In this document: in pieces, positions 26,079 to 37,086 of the stretch
Layout: every line of letters starts with the position of its first letter
Numbering within the stretch: position 1 is the first letter of the stretch
Assembly (NCBI GenBank): GCA_014529385.2
Contig: CM043967.1
Span: forward strand, 126,955,182 to 127,019,181
Reading direction: 5' to 3'
Origin: Adiantum capillus-veneris
Taxonomy: Eukaryota; Streptophyta; Polypodiopsida; Polypodiales; Pteridaceae
DNA: 64,000 nucleotides
Translations under genes and position numbers: made by a program
The notes under the pieces: model-generated
What the model was told of the DNA's origin: nothing
The model's database searches: none
The model's input: only the letters and a program-made list of their open reading frames with translations

Positions 26079-27430
26079 CACTAGGTTGGTAATGGGACAC
26101 TTTTATGTCCTGGGACACTTTTATGTCCTGTTAAGTGACCATTTTCCTTGAATTATGTCAAGAATTTCAAAATGGATTTTGAAGTGCTATCTGTCTAGAA
26201 ATTTGTCTCATGAGCTGAAAAAAACTCGACATTTTTTTGGAATATCAATTCCATCTTTAACCTTGTCCTTGCACAACATTTCACAACCTAAATTGTGTGA
26301 AAAAATGGGTCCTGTTTTTGTCTTTTTTCAACTTTTTGCAACTATACCACTCTAGAATTCATGTGTGTGAGGTCTATAATGCTAGAGAACTATCTTTAGT
26401 AGTCCTCAACATGTCCTGATGCTTCTAGGGAGAAATAAATGTTAAAGTTGTAAGTTATAACCAAATTACAAAAATTGTCAAATCCTGTTTTTTAGCCAAT
26501 TTTAGCTCTTCTATGATTTTTTTGGTGGCTTTCATGATATCCAATTGCAGTTTTGATTTTCTATGTCGCATATTGTAACATAAAGCTAACATTCCTTGAG
26601 TTTTGTGGCACCTAATACCCTACTTTTCATAGTAGACAACGACGGTTGATTTTTCAATTATAGAAGAAAACAAAACATTCTAGTATATCAAGTATAGCTT
26701 TTTCAATATTGTTAGTTTCTTGTGACAACTACATGAATTTTGTAGGTAGTAACCATATCTAGTCATAAGGATCAAATTTGGCTAGATACTGAATAGTTTC
26801 TATGGGATTCTACAACTCATAATGTTGAACCCAGTTTTTTCATGTTTGCTGTATTTAGCACTTCATCTTTGTCCCCAAGATTCCCCTTGGTAAGAGATGT
26901 ATTATTCTTTTGACATGCTCCATGGCTCCTTATGAACCTAAAGGACAATAGGGAACTAAGAAAACATGCATATATTATTTGTATTGAGCGTGGCTATAGA
27001 AACTTTGATGATAGGTTTGCAGAATGGTAAAAATTCAACTTTTTTGTACCTATTTCTTTTGGCAAAACAAAAAATAGTGAGTGAGAAGCAATCAAATGTT
27101 CTGATCACCAACCCATTGAAGTTAATTAGGGAATTTATCTCAAGTCCTACAAAAATCCTTAATCTTATTTTTATGCAACAAAACGTAAGAAATGACTGTT
27201 TTGATGAAAATGTACTGGTCCATCAACTTTGGAGGCTTGGTGTGACCAAAAGATGAGAAATTTTACAAGTTTCTTATTTTTTCCATGTGTAGTAGGCCTT
27301 GAACTATAACCTCTGAACTATAACCTCATGAAAGGATTTTACAAAATGAGTGGATCTACTATGGTTTTGGAGGTTTTTTTCAAAACCCTGAAAGGACACT
27401 TTTATGTCTTGTTAGGTTACCAACCTAGTG
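26079..27430. mobile_element. TIR element (1352 bp) inside the phosphatase fragment
   Basis: Perfect 14-bp terminal inverted repeats CACTAGGTTGGTAA (26079-26092 and, inverted, 27417-27430). It is flanked by TTAA on both sides (26075-26078, 27431-27434). The phosphatase frame is continuous if the element and one TTAA are disregarded. Near both ends a GGACACTTTTATGTCC-like sequence recurs: twice on the left, once on the right. The CACTA start suggests an En/Spm-type element, but those usually make 3-bp TSDs. Taking the ends one base further out gives a TA target site, as for mariner-type elements. No transposase is present. Confidence 0.85.
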
Positions 27431-27600
27431 TTAAACATAGCTGGAACTTGAGGATTGTCTGGTTTAAATAATTTCACACCTTCAAAAACATAGCAAGATT
27501 CTTGAGACCAAACTACAAAATAAGGAAATATCTGGTAAACATTAGCTTCTCTAGCTGTTGACCAAATCCCAACATTGAATCTTGTAGACGGCTGGATAGT
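27431..27600 (-). pseudogene. FCP1-like phosphatase, middle part
   Basis: Minus-strand frame with FNVGIWSTAREANVYQIF, where the GIWSTA block is the second conserved motif of the FCP1/SCP phosphatase family. It continues through CYVFEGVKLFKPDNPQVP, adjacent to the TTAA insertion site. It joins in phase with the fragment ending at 26074. The sequence upstream on this strand (27600 on) looks like an intron ending ...CCAG. The same exon sequence recurs within the 182-bp duplicate at 27638-27819. Confidence 0.85.
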
Positions 27601-27819
27601 TCACTATGTGGGAATGTCTTCTTAGGAGATGGGCTGCTGTCTGGTTTAAATAATTTCACACCTTCAAAAACATAGCAAGATTCTTGAGACCAAACTACAA
27701 AATAAGGAAATATCTGGTAAACATTAGCTTCTCTAGCTGTTGACCAAATCCCAACATTGAATCTTGTAGACGGCTGGATAGTTCACTATGTGGGAACGTC
27801 TTCTTAGGAGATGGGCTGC
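27456..27819. repeat. 182-bp tandem duplication
   Basis: 27456-27637 and 27638-27819 are near-identical; one substitution was noticed (GGGAATGTC versus GGGAACGTC). The unit covers the FCP1-like exon and part of its neighbouring intron. The near identity means it is much younger than the surrounding decay. Confidence 0.95.
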
Positions 27820-28245
27820 GAATTACTTAGTAGTTACTATGGTAATTACTACAGTAAACCCGAAGTGTATAAATAGGGCCCATTGCATTGTAATCGGGCT
27901 GGCAATTGTTATCATTTGGGTTAGCACCTTGGCTACACTTGTACTTGAGAATCATTGGCAGTATTATCGGCTGTACTCTGTCTTTGTAAATCATATTCAC
28001 TATAATCTTGATCTATAATTCCAATCATGGCATACATTGCAGTTACACTTACTTCTCGTCTAGTCTTCTGAATCTGAATCTGAACCTTATTTCCAGTACA
28101 CATAAGTCTGATTCTTATTTAAGTATCCAAATTCCAGTCTAGTTTCTGATTCCTGTCCAGTCTACTGTCTGAAATCTTCCTACACTAGTAGCTGAAATCT
28201 TCTAACACTGGAATTAGCTGTCTCAAGAGATTAGCTCCAATTCCA
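27820..28245 (+). repeat. Probable LTR (U3-R-U5) of an unidentified element
   Basis: Contains TATAAATA at 27868-27875 followed by a leader-like stretch, and ends TCCAATTCCA just before TTTTGGCGATCACGG, which could be a primer-binding site. An ATG at about 28320 opens MAPKSSRGRKSTIR, a basic gag-like start that soon meets a stop. The left end is unclear and no partner LTR lies in the window. Confidence 0.45.
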
Positions 28246-28700
28246 TTTTGGCGATCACGGTGGCTTGAGCTGAAGCTCATTGACTGAAAGACTCTTCTCC
28301 CAGTTGGAAGTTTTCAGCAATGGCACCAAAATCCAGTCGTGGCCGAAAATCCACCATTCGTTGATCCCATTCCTGAGGAGTCAGGAAGAGAATCTGACCC
28401 CAAGCAAGAGAAGATGACTTACACTGAGATGTAGTCTTGGATCAATCTCCGTTGAGCTATTCTTTGTCCTATCTAGTTCTCTAGTACCAGATAGAACTTT
28501 ATTTGTGACGCCCGTCCATATATTCATAAGAACCTTTATTATCATGTTCAAAAAATTGCTTGTCCAAATCCTTGAAGGCAAAATACTCGTTGACTCGCTC
28601 TCATTGACAAGCTACTTTAGACAACATTTCAAACTGCTCTTGAATGGACTGCATGCACCTTAGACGAGGCTTTACAAAATAATTGACTCGGTAGGTGTTT
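28246..28700 (+). pseudogene. Decayed gag-like leader/N-terminus
   Basis: After the LTR-like segment, the basic MAPKSSRGRK start at about 28320 is followed by a stop. Short coding-like stretches in other frames (for example a PIPEESGRESDPKQEK segment near 28360-28410) suggest a ruined gag. No zinc knuckle or pol follows. The call rests on position and composition and could be wrong. Confidence 0.3.
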
Positions 28701-28708
28701 TGAGATGC

Positions 28709-29055
28709 TTAGTCTATCACTAAGCTAACGCAACCAAACCAAGGGAGATGCGAGCTTGCATTTTGATATGCAGTCGAGCTCAATAGTGCTGCCTGGGGAC
28801 CTTCAACAATGTTATGTTTTGAGATGCAAGGATCTCGCCGCCTTGTAGAACTGCCTCCAACAAGCACATCCTTTTGATATGCTTGTGAAACTACCTCTGT
28901 GAATGCCGAGTCACCTCTTCTATAGCGCCTAGGAAGCAGCATTTTCAGAGGGGGCATGTCTACTTGTGAGTGCCAACTGTGGCCTTCATGAGCTCCTTGA
29001 CCTCCTGCAGCACTTGAACTGCGTTTGAGAAAGCTAACCCGCCTAGGATCCGCCT
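28709..29055 (-). CDS. Unrecognised open frame
   Basis: The minus-strand frame stays open for about 115 codons (roughly 29055 down to the stop at 28709), with the first ATG at 28957. It reads like ordinary protein: a Ser/Gly/His-rich part, then PPLKMLLPRRYRRGDSAF, then a mixed hydrophilic part ending in PWFGCVSLVID. I cannot name a family. It lies just outside the left TSD of the 29.2-34.9 kb LTR element. The sequence beyond the right TSD could continue the same locus, so this may be an exon of a host gene split by that element, or part of another transposon. Confidence 0.3.
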
Positions 29056-29204
29056 TTCAAAGTCTTGATATCGCCGTCTGTAGCACCTCTTGAGGTGTTG
29101 CCGGTGCTTCTGTCCACAACGCCTTTTGAGAGGCAATGCAAACAAGCTCTATACCAGTGTTGGGTGCAACTAAGGTGGATGATACCTTGGTGTAGCCATA
29201 GCGT

Positions 29205-30357
29205 TGTCAGGAGTTTTTTGGAGCAAGGGATTGCACATATGTATATACACATGCATGGTACATCGAATAAAGGATTACCCAATTTCCATAGCCAGGTGGT
29301 TATGTGGGGCCCACATGTGTACAGGTAGGACAGGGTGTACATAGTGCATCGATTTTCACTATCACCAGTACCAGTATGTTTTTTCTACAATAATGAGGAG
29401 TTTATAGCGCGTAAAAATTCTTGAGGAAGCTATCTGCGGGCCGACGACGTGAGGTCAGCAGGTGCGTCAGATGGCATCTAGTGGCGTCAGGAGGGCGAAC
29501 GAGGTCAATATTTGCACGCGGATGAGGACGGACACAACGTGGGTGTTTTCTTGTGAGAGTTATGCAGAAAGGTCATCATTAGGACCACTTTTTGGGGCCA
29601 CTTCACGTGGTGGTGAGATGCATTATTGGAAAAAAGCTGAGTGCCAGGTGTGCAAATGATGCAAAAAGGTGACAACTATGCACTGCGAGGTCAGTTTTTG
29701 GCCTGTTCGGGGTCCGTTTGAGGTCATCTAAAAGGCCAAGGGTGCCCAACTAAAAAAGCTAAGTGTGGGAACTGAAAAAACAGAGAGAAGACCAGAAAAA
29801 ACGTGGAGAAGAGAGGAGGAACAGCCGCAGGTGTGTTTTTGCTCATTTTAGAGCCTGTTTTGGCCGTAAACTGCTCATCCGAGGTCGGATTTGAGCACTT
29901 TGACATTGTAGACTGGGGTTTTGGGCCGTTCCGGAAACGATGGCGCTGTCCATTTTGCCAAATTCCTCACTATTTTCCTGCTGTTTTTCTGTGTAAGTTT
30001 CTCCTATGAGCGAAGTTTCTGCTCTAGTTTGTGATTGTATCTAGTATCTTTTACCCATATTGTGTGAGCTGTTTGCCCTATTGGTGTTGGCCCAAGCTCA
30101 TTTGTATCTAAACATCAGAAATTCTCCTCTTTTGAGCTGAGTTTTTTGGGTGTGTGTGTGTGTGTGTGTGTGTGTTTGTGTGGAGTGGGCAAGTGGATAG
30201 TCTCTCTCCTCTCACTCCAGAGGTGTGTTCCCTGTCTCGGCCAGGTGTGTTGTGTAAGCCGAGTGGTGCCCCATAGTGTGTGTGTGTGTGTGTATCTTCC
30301 CAAGAGTGTGTGTTGGGTCGTTATAGAGGCGCTGTGTGTGTTTTCATCCCGCTCACA
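29205..30357 (+). repeat. 5' LTR of element 1
   Basis: TGTCAGGAGTTTTTTGG...CCCGCTCACA. Contains (TG)n tracts at about 30150-30180 and 30278-30292. It differs from the 3' LTR by a modest number of substitutions and the lengths of the TG runs. Confidence 0.95.
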
Positions 30358-30363
30358 TTCTTT

Positions 30364-30378
30364 TGGCGCCCCCACGGA
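30364..30378 (+). other. Primer-binding site of element 1
   Basis: TGGCGCCCCCACGGA begins within ten bases of the 5' LTR end. The TGGCGCC start is common in plant gypsy elements. Confidence 0.75.
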
Positions 30379-30399
30379 GGATCTTCTTCGAGTACCTTC

Positions 30400-30540
30400 T
30401 GCTTCAAGGTTCGAGCTTCGAGCTTCGGGATTACAGGTTGCAGGTTTCAGATTATAGGTTATAGGTTACATGTTACAGGGACAGGGACAGGTACACGTAG
30501 AGGTACAGGTGATTGACACAGGTACAGGTAGCTGGAGTAC
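30400..30540 (+). repeat. Short-motif repeat in leader
   Basis: A run of six- to seven-base units such as ATAGGTT, ACAGGG and ACAGGT lies in the untranslated leader between the primer-binding site and gag. The rest of the leader up to the gag ATG at 31444 shows no frame. Confidence 0.6.
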
Positions 30541-31443
30541 AGTGATATACTAGCAGTGATGTCACTTGCAATTGTTGTGGGTATGCATCACTTGGCGCCG
30601 GTTTGAGCGCATTGTCTGCTGGATTGTACGTTACTTGTGGAAACTGCCATTGTACGCATTTGTGGAGCCATACTTGGTTGTATTTGGCAGTCCCAGCCAT
30701 TTCTGAGACTTGGTCTGGAAGATAGTCATTTCTGAGACTTGACTATACGTGATTTGCATTAGCCTTCGTGTGAGGGTCGATAGCGTGAGGTTTTTATTGA
30801 GCTGGGGGATTCTCAAATGTAGAGATCCTTTCGGTGATACAGGTAGCTGGAGCACCCTTTTTGTGACCTCGCCATAGGCTATGTACTAGTGAGTCCTACT
30901 TGATGCTCGGGTTCTATTGTTGACAGTTTATGCATACATATACAGTCTATATTTTGGGTTCCTACTGCTCTATTTCTGGGGAAGCTCTGCCTAAATTTTT
31001 CCAAGTTATGATGGCTGGTTTTTTGGTATTTTGAGCCATTTATGCTGTTATGCTGCTGAAATTTTGGCAAAATCAGAGGTTAAGTCAGGTGTGCCTTCTT
31101 GGGAGCTTCATGGTTGGCTTTAATGGATGATCAAAATGGCCCTCAATTCACTCCTTTTCATTTAACTCAAAGAATCTAGATAAATGTTCATGTGTCCAAG
31201 AAGATTTTTTTCCAGCAGCGCATAGTCTTTATGTTTGGGCCAAGAAGATTGAGAGAGATCCTAGAATGTCCTTTGCCTGTTGTCATTCCGATGATTAACT
31301 ATGAAAACTCATTTGATGTGCATGTGTTTGTCCTTATCTAAAGTTGAGCTCCATTGAAGTTTCTGGGGATTGGGTAGTGAAAAGTTTTGGGTTCTTGCAC
31401 GTGTGTTCGAAGGGGTTCTCAAAGCATCATAATTTGGGTAGCC

Positions 31444-33570
31444 ATGGCTTTCTCTTATCCGGAGTTTCATGGAAGAAGTCATGAAGATGTGGAAGAATTT
31501 TTGGAAAAGATGGAGGTTGCCTGCATTAGCAACCAGATTCATGACCCTACGCAAATGTTACGCCTTCTCCAAATTTGTTTGAAGAGTGATGCACGAGTTT
31601 GGTCTATAGCATTTGAAGAGGAGTTGCGTGTGGCTGATCCACCTGTAAGGTTGAGTTGGGACAATCTACGACATGGGTTGGAAGTGGAGTTTGTGAAGAT
31701 AGAAGATCCTGACAAAGTGTGGCAAGAAGTACAGGCTTTGGTGCAAAAGGAAGGTGAGCCAATAGATGCGTACATACGTAAGTTTTCATTGGCATGGGAG
31801 CGAATGTGCAAGGCTTTAGCACCACAGGTACCCCCGCCTGACATGATGAAGAAGGACAGGTTCTTGGCTGGTCTTTGGGAGAATATACGTTGGAGAGTGG
31901 AGCTAAAGAAGCCTAGGACATATGAGGATGCACTAGAGGTAGCAAGGAACAAAGAGTGGAAGCTGAGGAAAATGAGCCAGTTAGGTGTGGAGTCTTTGCC
32001 AATGAGGTCTGAATTTCAGCCTATAGAGTCTTTACAAGGGCGCATGTCAGTGGTTCATCATGAACCAGCTGTTCCTATTACTACTCAGGTTATGCCAATA
32101 GTGGTCACTACAGCAGTGCAAGATGATGGGCTAAGACAAGACATGAGGCAAATGGTAGATTTGATGAAGAATCTCAGCCTAAACATGCTAGGTCAAGTGG
32201 GAAATAATTGAGGTCGAGGGAGGTTTGCAAATCAGCCAGGAGGTGAAGAAAGGCCTAGGAATGGTGTTGGACAAAGCAATGGTAGGTTTTGGAGGCAGAC
32301 GCCCACATGTTATAATTGTGGAGAGTTGGGTCACATCAGCCCGCAATGTGATAAGCCACCAAGGATGGGGGGAGACATGTATCCATTGCCAAGACAGGTG
32401 CTAACTAGGTCAAATGATTATGGCATCGAAATTAAGGGAGACGAAGGAACCAGTGGACTGACCCAGGAGGAAAAGGAAAAGACAAAAGTGCTAAGTGTAG
32501 TCACCTTGGAGAAGGCATCAAAGCTAGAGGATACATTAGTGATACCTATTGGGAAGAGGACCACAGAGGATAAGGAAGGAAGAAGTGCCCCAGGTCCTAG
32601 TAAGAAGAAAGGAAAGAGCCATGAAGGCGAGGATGTCAAGGCCAAGAGGAAAAGGAGAGCTCGTCGAAAGTTTCATGTTTCAGATTTTCCACTAGGGGAT
32701 GGGCAATTAAGCTATGACTTGAAGGAGGATCTGACGAGCAGGAAGGCAGATGTTACTTTTGGGCAGCTTATAGAGATGGTGCCTAAGCTAAAGCGACAGT
32801 GGAAGAGGATGGTTAACCCAATGGAGAAAGAGCCAGAGAGAGGTTCAGTGAAGGTGTTGACAATGGACGAGCTACGAGACATTTGTCCAATAGTAGATGT
32901 GTGGCATAAAAGGAAAAATTTGGGACAAGGTTATGTGGATGGCGGAGCCCAAATATGCGTCATAACACACTCATGCGTTGAGAAGATGGGTCTCACAGTG
33001 GCTGGGGTGTCAGGTTTTCGGATCAGATTGGCAAACCATCAAAAAGTAAAATACTTAGGTGTTGTAAAGAGCTTAGAAGTGGAGGCATATGATACAAAGC
33101 CAGTGGTTGATTTTCATGTGATGCCAGCAGGGTTGGGAGCATATCCTATTATACTGGGAAGACCATGGTTACGTGCAGTGGGAGCTGTTCAAGATTGGCG
33201 ACATGGTACGATTAGCCTCTATGGAAAGACAGGTACCAAGAAGCTTTATAATATGGACACAAGGAAACGATTAGAGGAGCTTTATGAAGATGAGGATGAG
33301 TCTAGCGATGAAGACTCTTCCACGGTGACAGATGAGGACAGTGATAGCACTACCAGCAGTGATGAGGATGCTGATGTTACATTTCTTTTGATGGACAAAG
33401 AAATCCAGGAGATTGGTTTAGTTGCATTTGCGAATGAGGTTGAAGATGAAAGTGAAGGGCCTTATGAAGTGAATGAAGGGCTGATTGATGACACAAATGA
33501 TCAGTGGAGACCTCTCAGCTATGGGGAAGGAGATATATTTGCACATGTAGGTCTATGCCAAAGTGATTGA
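31444..33570 (+). CDS. Element 1 gag-protease polyprotein (one stop)
   Basis: The ATG at 31444 starts MAFSYPEFHG, chosen because the relative at 55910 starts at the homologous codon; the frame upstream has no ATG. Residues 1-200 are a retrotransposon gag capsid. A TGA at 32209-32211 (probably from CGA) interrupts, but the same frame continues without another break for 450 codons. It has a CCHC zinc knuckle CYNCGELGHISPQC (about 32308-32349), a basic linker and a retropepsin with active-site YVDGGAQ (about 32932) and ILGRPWLR (about 33149). An acidic Asp/Glu/Ser-rich tail (about 33280-33370) precedes the end at 33570. The active site is Asp-Gly-Gly rather than Asp-Ser/Thr-Gly, as also seen in the 57-kb relative. 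No pol follows. Confidence 0.93.
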
Positions 33571-33740
33571 TGGTTTTCTTGATGCAAAGTTGATATATGG
33601 CATCTCTACAGGTTTTCCTTGGGAACCAGGTGGAAGCTTGATTAAGTTTTTGATGCAAGGAATACAAAGTGTTTTTGTGTGGGATCCAGGTGGAATGAGT
33701 ATCTACTAGTGTTGTTGCTGCTGAGCATGAATGCTCTAGC

Positions 33741-33755
33741 AGGCTAGGGGATGGG
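33741..33755 (+). other. Polypurine tract of element 1
   Basis: AGGCTAGGGGATGGG lies just before the 3' LTR start at 33763. The corresponding site in the related element is at 61200-61210. Confidence 0.7.
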
Positions 33756-33762
33756 CAAATTA

Positions 33763-34911
33763 TGTCAGGAGTTTTTTGGAGCAAGGGATTGCACATATGT
33801 ATATACACATGCATGGTACATCGAATAAAGGATTACCCAATTTCCATAGCCAGGTGGTTATGTGGGGCCCACATGTGTACAGGTAGGACAGGGTGTACAT
33901 AGTGCATCGATTTTCACTATCACCAGTACCAGTATGTTTTTTCTACAATAATGAGGAGTTTATAGCGCGTAAAACTTCTCAAGGAAGCTATCCGCGGGCC
34001 GATGACGTGAGGTCAACAGGTGCGTCAGATGGCATCTAGTGGCGTCAGGAGGGCGAACGAGGTCAATATTTGCACGCGGATGAGGACGGACACAACGTGG
34101 GTGTTTTCTTGTGAGAGTTATGCAGAAAGGTCATCATTAGGACCACTTTTTGGGGCCACTTCACGTGGTGGCGAGATGCATTATTGGAAAAAAGCTGAGT
34201 GCCAGGTGTGCAAATGATGCAAAAAGGTGACAACTATGCACTGCGAGGTCAGTTTTTGGCCTGTTCGGGGTCCGTTTGAGGTCATCTAAAAGGCCAAGGG
34301 TGCCCAACTAAAAAAGCTAAGTGTGGGAACTGAAAAAACAGAGAGAAGACCAGAAAAAACGTGGAGAAGAGAGGAGGAACAGCTGCAGGTGTGTTTTTGC
34401 TCATTTTGGAGCCTGTTTTGGTCGTAAACTGCTCATCCGAGGTCGGATTTGAGCACTTTGACATTGTAGACTGGGGTTTTGGGCCGTTCCGGACGCGATG
34501 GCGCTGTCCATTTTGCCAAATTCCTCACTCTTTTCCTACTGTTTTTCTGTGTAAGTTTCTCCTATGAGCGAAGTTTCTGCTCTAGTTTGTGATTGTATCT
34601 GGTATCTTTTACCCATATTGTGTGAGCTGTTTGCCCTATTGGTGTTGGCCCAAGCTCATTTGTATCTAAACATCAGAAATTCTCCTCTTTTGAGCTGAGT
34701 TTTTTGGGTGTTTGGGTGTGTGTGTATGTGTGTGTGTGTGGAGTGGGCAAGTGGATAGTCTCTCTCCTCTCACTCCAGAGGTGTGTTCCCTGTCTCGGCC
34801 AGGTGTGTTGTGTAAGCCGAGTGGTGCCCCATAGTGTGTGTGTGTGTATCTTCCCAAGAGTGTGTGTCGGGTCGTTATAGAGGCGCTGTGTGTGTTTTCA
34901 TCCCGCTCACA
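33763..34911 (+). repeat. 3' LTR of element 1
   Basis: Near-identical direct repeat of 29205-30357, followed by the target-site copy AGCGT/GCGT. Confidence 0.95.
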
Positions 34912-35137
34912 GCGTGCACGTGCAAGGCAAGGAGGGTGATGAACGAGAGAGGAGGGAGAGATTTGACATAGCAAGAAAAAACAAAGACAGGCTATGCTAT
35001 ATTTGCTTGTATTAGTTTATTGAAGCCATTACATATATAATTGTAGCCATGCAAACTTACCCATGAAAACTGGAAATTTAACTGCATGCTTCAAGGGATA
35101 ATTCCCACGGGCTAGACAACCTGATCACCAGGGCTTG

Positions 35138-35362
35138 AAACCATGACCACACACATCAGACCTGAGACTGTACTTGTGATCCCCTTGAGAACCAGGGTGG
35201 AGGAGTCTTTTGGACATGAACAAGTCCCAAACACGGGGCCTTTAAAAAGAGGTAAAAACCATGACCACTCACACCAGACCTGAGACTGTACTTGTGGTCC
35301 CCTTGAGAACCAGGGTGGAGGAGTCTTTTGGACATGAACAAGTCCCAAACACGGGGCCTTTA
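35138..35362. repeat. 118-bp tandem duplication
   Basis: 35138-35255 and 35256-35362 repeat the block ACCATGACCAC...CAAACACGGGGCCTTTA with few differences. The second copy leads into the Gypsy-A gag frame. 34916-35137 shows nothing recognisable. Confidence 0.9.
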
Positions 35363-36260
35363 GGATCAACGGTGTTTAGGGCTTCCATGAACACACATAG
35401 GGACAATAGTTTTCCTGACATCACTTACACCACTAGAACTCTGACTATTACACGGGATCGACTTGACAAACCTATAGTGGATAGGATACCACTGGTAGTA
35501 CCAAGAGGAGATTACGAACCTATAGAAGCCACAGGTGTATCGGGTGTTGTTAGAATGGTTGCAGAGGCCAGACGTATGCAACCATCTCTGGTGGCAAAAT
35601 GCGTACCCAAAAAGTATAATGGATCCGGAAATCCATATGCCCATTTTTCAATCTTCAAACAAGTGTTGAGGGCGGAACAGGTAACTGATTTCCATACTTA
35701 ATATGAAGGATTTGGGCTGACTTTGGAAGGGACTGCTTTGACTTGGTTCCAACCACTTAATAGCTTGGAATTCCCAAGTATCGAGCAACTTCTCCGAGAA
35801 TTTGCTAAGGAACTCTCAAAGAGGGGGATCAATCATAACACTGTCTCCTAGATCTATGCGTTTAGGCAAAAGGAGAAAGACAAAGTGAAGGAAGCATCAC
35901 TTCGTTTCAAGCAGTACATAAAAAGATGTCCTATTCATGAACTACCTCAGGATGAACGACTATCAGTCCTTTTCATAGAAGGATTGCAAAATGACACGCT
36001 CAAAAAGGACTTGCACTTGAAGGCATATGTAACTTTTGAGCAAGTCACGAAAGAGGCATTGTATCTGGTAGATAACTGCAAGGCATATGGGGAGGTGACT
36101 GAAGACACATATTAGGAAACAAGTAGCACCTCTTCAACCACTAGTGAGTCCATGACAAAATTGTGAGGGCAAAACCCAACTGTGTCGAACATTGATCAAA
36201 TGAGCGAGGAAGTGATCAAAAGGATAAACCAAGAAAACAGAACAAACCCAAACACACGAC
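35261..36260 (+). pseudogene. Gypsy-A gag, 5' part
   Basis: The frame from 35261 enters a gypsy gag. A KYNGSGNPYAHFSIF block (about 35615) starts the capsid, followed after a stop at 35699-35701 by LEGTALTWFQPL and a segment with the REFAKEL motif. KEASLRFKQYIKRCP (35891) and FIEGLQNDTLKKDL (about 35975) follow, in the order of the Retrotrans_gag family. The first ATG-open part may include leader sequence, because it begins inside the 118-bp duplication. The frame continues to 36260 with stops at 36112-36114 and about 36162, where the hAT element enters. It resumes in phase at 43924 with the zinc knuckle. Confidence 0.88.
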
Positions 36261-36393
36261 GTAAGTTGCATTATTCGTTATTCAAGAGACGGATAACACA
36301 CGAATAATGGGCGTATTATTCATTTATTTAAATTATACGGCCGTATTATACGGTGCCACATCAGCATACACGGCCAAACGCATAACTTCTTAG

Positions 36394-36409
36394 TTTTTCG
36401 ATCGAAAAA
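36394..36409. repeat. Left copy of 16-bp palindrome
   Basis: TTTTTCGATCGAAAAA is a perfect palindrome starting 134 bases in from the left end of the hAT element. It recurs at 43786-43801. Related CGATCGAA and CGAACGAAA half-sites lie nearby. A probable transposase-binding or end-pairing site. Confidence 0.6.
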
Positions 36410-36676
36410 CTTTTCGAACGAAATTATTTTCGATCTAAAATAATAACGATCGAATATATTAGTATATAAAGCAACACATGACAGCTAATTTTCACACCAT
36501 CATTCATAGTCAGTGTTTTCCATGTGAGTATTCTCACCAAACAATTAAAAGAGTAATATGTAAAAAAATAAAACAATTTGAATCAGATAAAAATTAAAAT
36601 TCTATGGATTTTAAGTTTTGTGTTTCAAATTTATAAATTAGTTTTGAATAAATTAGTAAATAGTTGAAAGTTTGTA

Positions 36677-37086
36677 TTTTGTGAAGAGTTTAATCTCTCA
36701 CCTGATACAAAATGTAATTATAAGAATCACTTGTCATTGTGCTCAATTAATTGACACTTGAAAGTGACTAATTAAAAAAATTAGGATATTACCGTTGTGT
36801 GTAGAGTGTACTCTCACATGAGATAATTAGTTTAAAAATATAATTACATAAAAAAATTTATGTAATTTAAAGTTCGATTTTGATGTGTAGAGATTTTCTC
36901 TCACTTCAAAATGAATATAATGAAACAAAATTATATTTTTACGTTTTGTGTAGAGCTATTCACACTGCTATGCTCTCACTACAGTAAAAATTTAGGAAAA
37001 ACATGTCCAAAAATATTGATATTCTCTTATCTTTATTTGGATTGTAAAATCTATCGTACTGTGTGAGAGCATACACATGCTCTCAT
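36677..37086. repeat. Left subterminal dyad array of hAT element
   Basis: Repeated dyads of the form GTGTAGAG-N-CTCTCAC: 36681-36701, 36799-36817, 36885-36904, about 36958-36979, and 37061-37086 (the last with an inverted GAGAGCAT/ATGCTCTC pair). Each could form a hairpin. Subterminal repeats are typical of hAT transposase binding zones. 37087-37500 has no further clear motif. Confidence 0.6.

Larger units (their letters stand above)
29205..34911 (+). mobile_element. Gag-pro-only LTR retrotransposon (element 1)
   Basis: Two LTRs of about 1.15 kb (29205-30357 and 33763-34911), nearly identical, enclose a 3.4-kb interior with a primer-binding site, gag, zinc knuckle and protease but no RT, RNase H or integrase. 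Flanks share AGCGT (29200-29204 and 34911-34915): a 5-bp TSD if the LTR ends ...CTCAC, or 4 bp (GCGT) if it ends ...CTCACA. The interior is homologous at both ends to the pol-containing element at 54975-62092, so pol was deleted and the copy would need proteins from relatives. High LTR identity points to a recent insertion. Confidence 0.93.

Noticed and set aside
30115-30457. Overlapping frames on both strands of about 80-100 codons
   Set aside because: They read through (TG)n repeats in the 5' LTR of element 1 and are repeated in the 3' LTR.
35110-35370. Two minus-strand frames of 61-85 codons with repeated peptides
   Set aside because: They are antisense to the 118-bp tandem duplication; the repeats explain the repeated peptides.
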